Source: Proteromonas lacertae
Lineage: Eukaryota > Sar > Bigyra > Opalinata > Proteromonadidae
Direction: 5' to 3'
Length of the DNA stretch: 21,484 bases
Assembly (NCBI GenBank): GCA_002245135.1
Contig: NGBS01000968.1
Span: 1-21,484, forward strand
The translations under genes and the position numbers were made by a program. This document shows positions 1-9,857 of the stretch, piece after piece; the stretch's first letter is position 1; each line of letters starts with the position of its first letter. Under the pieces are notes generated by a model. That model was not told where the DNA came from and ran no database searches. It saw only the letters and a program-made list of their open reading frames with translations.

Positions 1-470
1 AAAATTTAATGTGTCATTACTATCATTTTCATTCTTTGATCTGATAGTATAGATATTAATATGTTGTATATAATATTATCAATATGACTAAATATATTAT
101 GATCTGTTAGATTATTTGACAAATAATAAAATATGAATGATAGATTGAGATTGATTTTGATTGGTTAATCTCTAATAGGATGTAATATTTTCCTAATAAT
201 ATGTATAATTCATTAATTAGGTGTTAATCATTTCATTATTCATACTATTCACTAGTTTGTAGTTGAAATTGATAAATGAAGCTAATTCATGAGTTTCAAA
301 ATAATTAGAAACAATAATGGATTTTGTGATAGAATATGAAGAAAATATCTGTATATGTGTGTATATAAATTGCTATTCTGCATTAATTCATCTTTCTTTA
401 TCTTTGAATTTGAAGATATTAGAATCAAACAAACTATTATATAAAATGAGTAGATAAATATACATTTGAT
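1..470 (-). other. probable frame-broken continuation of the neighbouring minus-strand gene
   Basis: No single open frame spans this stretch, but its minus strand is not random. Successive short open segments in different frames read like protein: one containing EDTIEEINQ and LFDSNIFKFKDK (about 390-500), one containing DELMQNSNLYTHIYRYFLHI (about 300-400), and one containing DHNIFSHIDNIIYNILISI near 14-100. A plausible 30-nt GTATAT..AATAG intron lies near 430-460. I infer that the gene to the right continues here toward the left edge, through unresolved introns or indels. Nothing else (RNA gene, repeat) is seen. Confidence 0.35.
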
Positions 471-3087
471 TTATTTCTTCAATTGTATCTTCTTTAATAT
501 AACCACTGGTAATGATGTTAAATATGATAGAATAGACTGTAGATTGTTTTTATAGTTATTGATGTTTTTCTTTATTAATTCAACAAAATATTCGTTACTA
601 TATTCTTTTATTTCATATTGTTCATAGAATAATGCATTTTTCAATAATTGACATCTTATACATTCTCTATATATCATTATAAATATAATGAATAATTAAT
701 ACTCTATATTCTGATGATCTGATAAACATAGTGGTAATGAATAAAACCATTCGACAAATTTATGAATAGATTCAGTGGAAAGATATTTAGTAATAAGCGG
801 AAAATACTGTAAAAACAACATCCAATTAGATGATAAACAATTCTTACACTATACAAATACAATGATCATTATAAAATTATACTTCGTTTATATAGACACT
901 AATGATTTGATTTGATAGTTTCTGTGCTTCTTTAATACTCTTTTTATGTACTTTTTCAGGTACATCTGCAATAGAATATGTGAAGTGATTCAAAAATTCA
1001 ATTCCTTGAAATAACAGTGTTAATACAATAAACTGATTATAATCTCTAAATGTCAAACATAAATCATAAAAGTTAATATGCTCAGATATTTTGTACAACT
1101 CTGAATCTGAAGGAATTGATTGTTTATATGGAAAACCAGTATAGATTTCTATCTTATTCTTTAGTGAATGAACTCCAGTGATTAAATATAAATTCATAAA
1201 AACTAAATTATATTCATCACTATCTCTTTTTAAGTTCATTATATCTGAAGGTGTATTGAAGTTTATGGATATTACTTTTTCATATAATGTATCTATTTTT
1301 GATAATATATTTCTACAATTATGTTCAGTTATTAACACATTTTCCATAATTAACAAATATATTTCTGTCATATCTTTAATACTATTGAAATTCTTATTAT
1401 CTATTGAATTTACTAATACTTCTAAACCTTTATCAAATAATACTGGAATTTGATTGGGTGAGATTTCTCTAATTATTTTCTTTATCACTTTCTTAATCTC
1501 ATTTGATGTATATAATATAGACAATGAATTAGTCATAGATGCTTCATATAAGAATGAAATCATATCTGGAAATCTTCTCAATTTACCAAATACATCTAAA
1601 ACTGTGACTATATTATCAACATTATTATATTTCCAAAAATATTTATTCCATTCATCTCTCTTTTCTTCATATAATTGATAGTTTAACTGACATAATAACG
1701 ATAATAATAGATGATCATTTTGTGGTTTAACTATCTCTAAATAGGTTAAATAATCATCTCTACATTTTCTTAACTTTGATAATTCATATTCATTTATTTC
1801 ATTTAAGGTGTAAATGTTATAAACATACAATCCATTTATTAATATTCTATACTTCTCCATATAATGAAATGATTATTCTTTTCTTTACTTATTTTTGTTG
1901 TTAAAATAGAATAAAGCTTTACAAAAAATGCAAATGAATGAGAGGTTTGAGAATCGGCTTGAGTAGAGGAAGAAGAGCTTTTCTTTTTTGTGATAGTCAC
2001 TTTCAATTTTGATATTATTCTCATTTATTCTTTCAACATAAGCTTGAAATATTAATTTTATTAATTGTGGAAATGATTTACTTTCATCATTTAACTCTAA
2101 ACTCAATATTTTATCAACAATTGATTTGAATGTGAGATAAACAAGGATGATTCTATTTTACTGTCTTTCTTTTCATCAATTTTCATTTTCTTATTCGATT
2201 TTATAGATACATCATAACTGAACAACAAATTATCATCAAATAATGTTGATTTGAATAAGTTTAATATTTCTTTATTTATATTTTCATTAATATCAATTAT
2301 ATATAATAAGTGTGGAATTAATGACAATATAAAATCAATTAATTTCTTCACATTTCCCAATCTACGACATTCACTTATTATTGATGAAATAATAGAAACA
2401 TAGAGTGATATGATCTTATTATTTTTATATGGATTAATATTTTGAGGAATGTACTTATATTCTTCTGATAATTGATTTGAAATTGGATAAATCTCTATTA
2501 ACACTTCTTTTAATAGTGATTTACATGCTTCTAAAGAGTATGTACCTAGCACTGAATATATGGATGAACTAGTACGATATAATAATGAACAATATAATGA
2601 TAATAAGTGGTAGGATAGGAGGGAAAAATCAGATGGAGTGAATTTTGTATGATTCTGGTATATTGATAATAATGTAGCATTTAATGAATTTACTAATAAT
2701 TTTGATGATGATTGAGATAATGGCTGCTGTTGTTGAGATTGTATTACTGTTATGTAGTGTATGAATCTCCATATTTGATAGTTATATTTTGGAGAATCAG
2801 TACTATCATCATCATTAAATGCAGATGTAACCTTAATACACCTAATAAAACAAGATTAACAAAAAATAATTAATTATATACCAATCAAGAATTCCATTTA
2901 GTGTAGATAGCGGAATGCTCTTTGATTTACTATTTTCTGATGTTATTAACCATTTATCTTCAGATAAATGAAGTAGTTCTGTAGCTATATCCAATTGAAT
3001 CTAGTAATGTTATAAATATTGTTGCGCTTATACTAAATATTTATCTTTTTCTTCTCTAATCTTTTTAAATATTGCTAATTTCGACAT
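471..3087 (-). CDS. large alpha-helical protein, possibly Urb2/Npa2-like ribosome-biogenesis factor
   Basis: The start is the ATG at 3087 (MSKLAIFKKIREEKDKYL). Six introns are inferred: 3001-3033, 2842-2881, 2102-2142, 1847-1888, 849-882 and 667-702. With them the frame stays open for 796 codons to a TAA at 471. The intron at 2102-2142 is the least certain because its donor is GTTTAT. The product is rich in Leu, Ile and Asn and looks like an all-helical repeat protein. There is no signal peptide, membrane segment or catalytic motif. Length and pattern loosely recall Urb2/Npa2, a nucleolar factor in 60S subunit assembly, whose C-terminus is the conserved part; that is a weak inference. The real C-terminus probably lies further left: one extra base at the T-run 547-551 would open a better-looking frame (SIIFNIITSGYIKEDTIEE). 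It could equally be an unrelated lineage-specific protein. Confidence 0.55.
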
Positions 3088-3178
3088 TATTCAAAATTCA
3101 AATGAAAAAGCTTGAAATGTTTGATTAAATTCTATTTTGATAAAATCCCAATAAAACACAATTTAAATATTATATTTA

Positions 3179-6176
3179 CTATTTAACTTTTGGTTTAATC
3201 AAGTCTAAACTACCAGGTATGTACTGCCATATGCATTTATGTCCTTTCCATATATTAATGGGATGAAGGTAACAAACACTACAAATCTTCCTTTTGCACA
3301 AAGAAACATGAAGAGGCTTCATGCATATATAACTAGCAGGACAACGTTTACATTGATTACAAAATCCTTCTTCTATCCAGTTCATTGGACAATCACCACT
3401 AAAATCAACGATTCTATGCATTTGAGACGAACCATTTTTGTGAATCTCTTCAGAACATTTAATACAAAATGAATCACCACAATTAGCACAAGATTTCTTT
3501 GCAAACTCTTTCTTACAAGATCCACACATGATACAATCCTTTGGAATATCAAATGATATCTTTGGACCAGAATAATTATAAAAATAATCAACATCTAATA
3601 AAACAACATAAAAAAAAATAATAATATACTCAAAACATTATCATGTCTTTGATACCATTTATTTCTATAATTACAATCAAATACTCTACCAAATGTAAGT
3701 GGTTTAATATGTCTATATTTTCTAGTCTTTGTGTTGTAGTATTCTATATTCTTTGTTTCTTCATTGTAATCTTTGAATATGTATTGTCTCAATTCTTCTA
3801 CCACTTTCTTTCTAACTACATAACCTCTCCATCTATTCATAATATAAACAATGATAATTATTATACATTTTCTGAAGAGCAGTACATAACCATATTTTCA
3901 TTTGTCTTTGTTTAAATATCGCTGTATTTTTAAACAACTTCTCTTCATCAGTTAGTTCTTTTCTATTCTTTTCAGCTTGTTCAAATTCTTCTCTTAATTC
4001 TTTCAATTTTATTGCCATTTGTTTGTTAATATAATCATCTGTTGCTTGGGTTATTGCATTTTCTAATTTCACTTTCTTTCCTCTCGCTGTTAAATCTTCA
4101 AAGAGAATATTTGCATTATTATTGATTAACGTTTGAACTTCCTTTTGTTTCATTAAATCATACTATAAATAATAAAAATAAATAGAAATTTATACTCCTT
4201 CAAGATTTTGGGCTTTCAATAAATCCAAAATTTCCATTTTTACTTCCTGTAATGGTTTCTTTGTACTTTGTAACCATTCATTATATCTATTCTTATCTTC
4301 TGTTTGTTGTTTCAATTTGAACTCTTCCATTTCTCTATCCAATTCTTCTCTTTCTTTCTTTATTCTCTCTCTTCTTGCTGGCAATTTTTCAGTAAAATAT
4401 TTCTCCCACTTTTCTTCTAATTCTCTTTGCTTTGCTTCTTCTTCACGTTTTAATTGAATATCAAACTTTGCTTGAAATAGTTTTCTTCTATCAGCAAGTG
4501 TTTTAGCTTGTTGTTTTTCTTCTTTCCATTTTGCTAAATCTGCACTATTTGTACCAATACCTCTTTTTGATTGAACTATCCTTTTAGCTTTAATACATCT
4601 CCAAAAACACTATTAAAGATAGAATTATGAATATATATATATATATATATATAAATACTTGTATTGTTAAAATTGCATTATTCTTTCTAATTTCTTTCTG
4701 TTTTTGTAATTTAATAGCATTTTCTTTAAACAAAGACTGCCAATGTTGAATTTCCATCTTCTTATAATGTATTCGAGCAATAAACATTCTTAAATATTTC
4801 TCTATAATAATTGCTGCTTTTAATCTTCTTCTATTTATTTCCTTAAATCGAACTCTTGCTATATAACCACGAAATACTGCTTGAATTCGAGTTGACATTA
4901 TAATCATTCTCCTTTTATCAATATCAGTTTTTCTACCATAATAATAACCTCTAAATATCTTTTCTATTTTTACAGCATAGTAATATTTGACTACTTCAGA
5001 TCTCCATTTATTCAATATCAATAATCGATTGTATTTACATATATTCTTATAAGCCCTTCTTAATTTCCTTCTGTTTTTAACAATATACTTCCACCTTCCT
5101 ATACATTCATGAATTATCATTTTTCTTTGGATTTCAAAGTTAATATTCAATTCTTTCAATTCTTTATATCTTTTTCTCGCATTTATTAGATATGATTGAA
5201 AGGGTCTTGGTAATAATGATTCTATTGATGAAATAAACTTGGTATCAATTTCTTTACCAATTATTCTTTCTTCAAATTCTTCAGTTTTCATTAATGTTTG
5301 AAATAATCTCATATTTATCTTCTTTCTTCCTCTGAATGTCATTGGATTTACTTTATCTAATGTATCATATATAAAATCTTCTAAAGTTTCAAGTTGGTAT
5401 GTGTTTGAAGCAAAAACAGTAAAGATTTTGATTAAGTCGAAATTGTTTATATGATTCTTACATACTTCATTCCTTACTGGTAATATTCCTTCACTTGCAT
5501 ATATGACGAAGAATTTATCAAATAATTGATTTATATTTACATTTGGATTCTCCAATAAACTAAATATTACAAATAAAAAATAGTAAAAATACTATAACAT
5601 GCAAATCAACATTCTAAAATCCATTGTAGGTAGATTGTAATAATTGAAACTAGTATAAAGTTTAGGCAACATATCAGTAATCTCAGGAGATAAATTTCTA
5701 TATACATTCTGAGTTACACATATAAATTTAACTAAATTAATTTCACCATCTGGTGCTATATGATATAATCTTGTATAGTAATGTTGCCATTTTGTGCCTC
5801 TTCGACCTCCAACAGCAATGAACTATTCAAATAATAATAAAGGAATATATATACAAATTTATTTAAACAATCCCATCTACTATGATTCATCTGAAAGTTC
5901 ATCATTTGCTTTTGTTTCTTTTCATATACTCTCTGGAAATGATTATCTATTTTCATCACATTTGTAGTATAAGCTTTTTCATTTGTTTTCTTAAGATTTT
6001 TTAAACTATAGATATGATAATAATGATATTAAATACTTAGTTTCACTAGATATCCATGTCCCAACTCCACTACTACCTAATCTATTAATTGCACCTCTAT
6101 CAATAGGCTTTTTAGTGTTAATAGTAGGTAGAGAATATGAATGAGGCATGTTTAATTTAGGTACAGTGTTGCTCAT
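3179..6176 (-). CDS. IQ-motif, coiled-coil, WW-like and B-box zinc-finger protein (cilium/cytoskeleton type)
   Basis: The start is the ATG at 6176 (MSNTVPKLNMPHSYS). Seven introns (6006-6036, 5823-5854, 5560-5598, 4610-4658, 4163-4195, 3833-3866, 3595-3629) give an exact 914-residue frame. IQ-like calmodulin-binding helices lie near residues 369-388 (VKIEKIFRGYYYGRK), 395-414 (TRIQAVFRGYIARVRF), 422-441, 469-488 (TIQCFWRCIKAKR) and 704-725 (LQKIWRGYVVRKK). A charged Glu/Lys coiled coil fills about 490-690. A WW-like strand set follows (YYNTKTRKYRHIKP, about 740-760), then a Cys/His-rich tail. That tail starts CGSC..CANC..CIKC with paired His (about 800-840) and has a second Cys cluster (about 850-895), as in B-boxes. 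Multi-IQ proteins of this size are common in flagella and basal bodies, so an axonemal or centrosomal scaffold is likely. I recognise no named orthologue. Confidence 0.85.
4631..4653. repeat. (AT)n microsatellite inside an intron
   Basis: An uninterrupted AT dinucleotide run of about 23 bp lies within the 49-nt intron 4610-4658. It is probably length-variable, and that intron is one of the longer ones here. Confidence 0.9.
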
Positions 6177-6346
6177 TTACTTAATTACAAAGAAAAAAAG
6201 AAAAAGAAAATTCTGAAACTGAATATGTTTGACGTAATTCAAACCTATTTTTATTTTTATGAATTTGTAATTATTCAGAAATATAATCAAATAAAAGCAT
6301 TTGATCTGAATATAAAATCAACAAGTTATACATAATTAAATGCAAT

Positions 6347-7815
6347 TTATTTAAATTCAGATGTAATCCAAGAATAAAACAATTGCTTTTGACATTCATT
6401 CTTAAACCCACCTGGTTTGAATGGAGCTTTGATAATTTCACTGAATCCTTCAGATAATTCTGGCTTCTTATATCCTTTAAAGAATGTTCTTAAAGCAACC
6501 ATCGGAACATGTCTATTTTCAACCCCATAAGGATCAACAACTCTAAATTGACTTAAATGGAAAGATATTTCCAGAGTTCTTTCCATATCAACACATCTAA
6601 CAGGAATTTTGAATGATTTGGCTATATTAATCCATTCAGCTCTATTCTATACAACATAGATAGAATAATATAATATACTGCAATATCCTTATTAGTATTA
6701 TCAATAATAACAGATTTACCACTAGAAAGTGCAGCTTTACATGCATTTATACATTTACTCTTTGTCTTTAAAGTATCTTGATTAATTCTTTCATAATTCT
6801 TAAATATATTAACAACTGTACTTTTACCAGCAGCAGGAGGTCCAACTAAAACAACAACTTCCTGTTTATCGCTTAATTTAATATCAGGAACAACGATTGA
6901 TGGATCATCAAATGTAAGTGGATCTGTAATCTTATTATTCCACATTCCTGGATCTAAATCAATCTTATTCTTACTCTCTTCAAAGAATGCATCTGGAGTA
7001 ATAAAATTACATCCAATATTCTGTGCAAAGAGATAATCTCCTGGACTAAAATCCTTCTTTCTTTTTCCAACTATACAAATAAAAACATTATTATAATATA
7101 ATATACATGCATCTCTACCAGCTGCATCACCACAGTAGAAACTCTTTTCAATATCAACAGGAACATCAGAATGAATAAAATTACAATAGAATTGAAACAT
7201 TCCAACACAAGGTTTTCTATAAATACTATGCTTTGATACACATGCTAAAATAACTAATGGAAATGGTAATAATTTTAAGAACTTCTCAAATCTCTTCTCC
7301 ATTTGATCAACTGTTACTTTACCTGCTGGAACACCCCCTTGGTTAGATATAATAGCTATTGAATATCCTTTATCATTCAATTCTTTCATTTTATCTATAA
7401 CATGTGGAAAACTGATTTTATCTGTATTATAATCAAATAAGGTTGAATCAAAATCAAAGCCATAGAATACTGATGATTTTAAATTGCATCCAGGAGGATA
7501 GTAATAGTATAAATCATCAATTTCATGCCAATTAGTGTCTGGAACAAGAGGTCCACTTAGTTTTATATTTGGAATTACATTCTCAGATACTCTTGGCTTT
7601 GCTGAACCAACTATCCAATTCTTTTTACATGCATTAGTTGAATCTGTTGTAGATTGTGGTTCACTTGCAGCTGTTTCAACTTTAGAAGCTTTTTCTGGTG
7701 GATTTGAAGATTTATCATCTTTTTCTTCTTCAGAAAGCTTTCTCTTCTGTGGAATGCTTTCATCTTTCTCTTCTTTCTTATCAACAGCCTTCTTTGAACT
7801 TTTTTTACCTGCCAT
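6347..7815 (-). CDS. PNKP: bifunctional polynucleotide 3'-phosphatase / 5'-kinase
   Basis: PNKP restores ligatable DNA ends: it removes 3'-phosphate and phosphorylates 5'-OH in single-strand and double-strand break repair. Introns at 7071-7106 and 6647-6678 give 466 residues from the ATG at 7815. The first 65 residues are Lys/Glu/Ser-rich, likely nuclear-targeting, and there is no FHA domain. The HAD phosphatase follows: the nucleophile motif is DFDST (D121, D123), where most relatives have DxDGT, then ISNQGG (about 156-161), YRKP and CGDAAGR (228-234). The P-loop kinase has Walker A GPPAAGKS (313-320) and the IIDNTN element. The end (HVPMVALRTFFKGYKKPEL) is typical of the family. The first intron is 36 nt with no in-frame stop, so unspliced mRNA would still be readable. 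The gene lies 170 bp downstream of its neighbour's start on the same strand. Confidence 0.95.
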
Positions 7816-8254
7816 TAATTATTGATTTTGATGTAAAAATGAGTTTTGATACAAAAATGTGAAAAACACTATAAATTGTATTTTAAGTTTTTCTCAATAA
7901 CTGTTAAGAATATTCAAGAATTAATTTGTCCAAATATGTACTGTGCATAGCACTACACATTTATGCACTTAAAATCGAATAACCATTTCTAGTCGATATC
8001 CATTATTACAAGTAGAGCGTAATATAATATTATATCTTTGAAGGGTGACTTATACATATAACATTTTAGATTTTTTTTCGAATTAAGAATTAAAAGGAAA
8101 TGAAATATAAAAAATCCTATAGTATACAGATGTAATTATTTTTATGTATTTGTATGTCATTGTTGTTTCTTATCTTATTGACTTAAGCAAACATAATACT
8201 ATTGCTTCATAGAGTTTTTTTCTCTTAACTCTTACTAATTAAGGAGATAAATGA
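7816..8254. other. AT-rich gap upstream of PNKP, no gene seen
   Basis: This 440-bp stretch carries the PNKP promoter region by position. I find no open frame of note, no tRNA-like fold and no repeat. Short T-runs and A-runs are scattered through it. Confidence 0.5.
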
Positions 8255-8889
8255 CTTTTTATTAATCTGTTTTCTTTAATTGTTTGCTCCATACCTATCA
8301 AATCAAATAGAAAGGTAGAATATAATAACATAGATACAGTCGATAAATTTGTTGAAAATAATATAAACAAAGATATATATGTTAATGTGGATCAATATTG
8401 TGAAGACAGCTTAATTATAGCTTTCTTGAGGTACAATATAAACTTTGTGAGAAATAAAAACGAAATTATATCAAGTACAGTATTAAAGTATTATATAAAT
8501 CAAAAATTTGAAGATAATATTTACATATATGATGATAGTTCTCTTGACTGAGTTTGGCAAAAGACGTCCTTTTACGTTTTGTCCTGTCCTTTGTCCCATT
8601 TTTGCTACGCTTAAGACTTAAGAAAACACTGGCGTCCTTTTCTGTCCTTTTCAATATTTCTCTCTTATCTTTCTTATTGCTAAACAACATGATGAGAATG
8701 AAATTCCATCAATTTAAACAGAAAATGAGAGAAAATAATTATGAGTATGAAGATTACATTCATACAGAAACTGAATCAAATGTTTTAGACTTAACAATAG
8801 AAGAAGAAGAAGAGAGTAGAGTTTCAAGCATAGAAGAAGATGAGAGTTTTTCAGATGATGAAGAAATAGTAGGAAGTCTTTATTTCTAA
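8255..8889 (+). pseudogene. broken plus-strand gene relic with acidic, SIM-like C-terminus
   Basis: Two protein-like segments lie in line. The first is open from 8255 to a TGA at 8549-8551, without an obvious start, and includes VDKFVENNINKDIYVNVDQY and STVLKYYINQKFEDNIYIYD. The second runs from the ATG at 8698 to TAA at 8889. It starts MKFHQFKQKMRENNYEYEDY, then has NVLDLTIEEEEE, an SxxEEDES tail and a stop. VLDLT followed by acidic residues matches the known SUMO-interacting motif pattern. The two halves are separated by a less AT-rich patch at 8536-8688. Removing that patch at its flanking 7-bp repeat leaves one frame slip, so the locus looks decayed, although an unrecognised intron is possible. 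The family is unknown. It may be an old mobile-element ORF or a dead host gene. Confidence 0.4.
8536..8688. mobile_element. possible 153-bp insertion flanked by ATGATGA direct repeats
   Basis: The 7-bp repeat ATGATGA occurs at 8529-8535 and 8689-8695. The DNA between is visibly less AT-rich than its surroundings and holds repeated GTCCTTTT/GTCCTGTCC words. It splits a coding-like stretch. Near its ends GTTTGGCAA (8552 on) and the inverted GTTTAGCAA (complement of about 8677-8685) are similar, which could be short imperfect terminal inverted repeats. A chance short repeat in AT-rich DNA is a real alternative. On the minus strand the patch also reads as a strongly basic peptide. Confidence 0.3.
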
Positions 8890-9189
8890 TATATTCATTA
8901 TATCAATTTATTATTTTCATAATCTTTCTACTGTTTTTTTTTATATATAAAATTAATTAATAATAAATTCAAAAATAATAATGAAAATATATTATAATAT
9001 AATCCTTAAATTAAAATAATTTTCAAAATAAAAAGTAGATACCATTGTGAAAAAGATAAATCCTTTTTTATTTAATCATAATAAGCAAAAAGTGACGTAT
9101 TCAAATTAAATAAAACTGATAGAAAAGAAAGTAGATGTAGGATTTCCATACTTTGAAAATAGAATAGTCATCCATTCAGTAAGGAACTA
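8890..9189. other. AT-rich spacer left of the transposon, no gene seen
   Basis: About 300 bp of A/T runs between the relic gene and the target-site duplication. No open frame or structured element is visible. Confidence 0.5.
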
Positions 9190-9198
9190 TAAATACAT
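9190..9198. repeat. left target-site duplication TAAATACAT
   Basis: Identical to 13271-13279, immediately outside the proposed element ends. The length of 9 bp fits MULE integration. Confidence 0.75.
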
Positions 9199-9857
9199 GA
9201 AAAGATGTAAATTTAGCACATGTTCAATCGATTGAACATGGGGTTTATAGAGGGTTTTCGTCTATTCTAATTAGATATTCTTATGCATCTTTGTATTTCT
9301 TATTTATAAAAATAGTCTCAGCTTCATATGTAAACTACATGCTAATTCAATTAATTTGATTTCGAATATTTCACTCAGTAATAGCTTCAAAAAATGCTAT
9401 AAATTATGTTTAGACAGGATCTCCGTTTTATTTCTTCATATAAAAACTATTGAATGAGAAATCTTTAAAAATAAAAATTGAGCACAAGTTTTGATTTGAA
9501 AATTTTTCAACATAGATTTAAATTTTGAGCATGGGGCATATAAGAAGTAAATTAATAAAATAAACATTACAATCAATTGCATATTTCACAAAAAATATTA
9601 TGAGTGACTAAAATAGTATTTTCATAACTTCATATAATCAAATTATTTAATTTCTTATTATTTTAAAACTCTGATTGAAATTATTTAATCAACAAAAATT
9701 ATATGTATCAATTCTATATTTATATTAATTTACATCAGTAGACTCAATATTAATAGCTTTTTTATTTAAATTCAAATCAAACATAGAAACGAATATAAAT
9801 TTTTATTAGTTTTCTTTTCTTAATTTCTTTTGTAGTTGCTACATGTATAGCATAATA
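9199..9857 (+). repeat. left terminal inverted repeat (659 bp)
   Basis: It pairs with the reverse complement of 12612-13270 almost base for base from AGCAC at 9215 to TAGCATAATA at 9857. In the part I compared closely (around 9800) I saw one substitution. The outer 16 bp are poorly matched. The transposase ATG (9843) lies inside this repeat, so the repeat probably supplies the promoter and 5' UTR. Confidence 0.92.
9219..9240. promoter_or_regulatory. subterminal 22-bp perfect palindrome, candidate transposase-binding site
   Basis: The core TGTTCAATCGATTGAACA is its own reverse complement and is extended by CA/TG on both sides to 22 bp. It starts 20 bp inside the element. The right TIR keeps the 18-bp core at 13231-13248. 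A dimer-binding site is an inference from symmetry and position. Confidence 0.6.

Noticed and set aside
7535-7825. Plus-strand 96-codon frame opposite the PNKP N-terminus
   Set aside because: Mirror of the Lys/Glu/Ser-rich PNKP start; Phe/Ser-rich and without any independent support.
8466-8690. Minus-strand basic peptide (KRSKNGTKDRTKRKRTSF)
   Set aside because: Confined to the anomalous patch and its edge, no homologue recognised and no start context; kept only as a note on the insertion.
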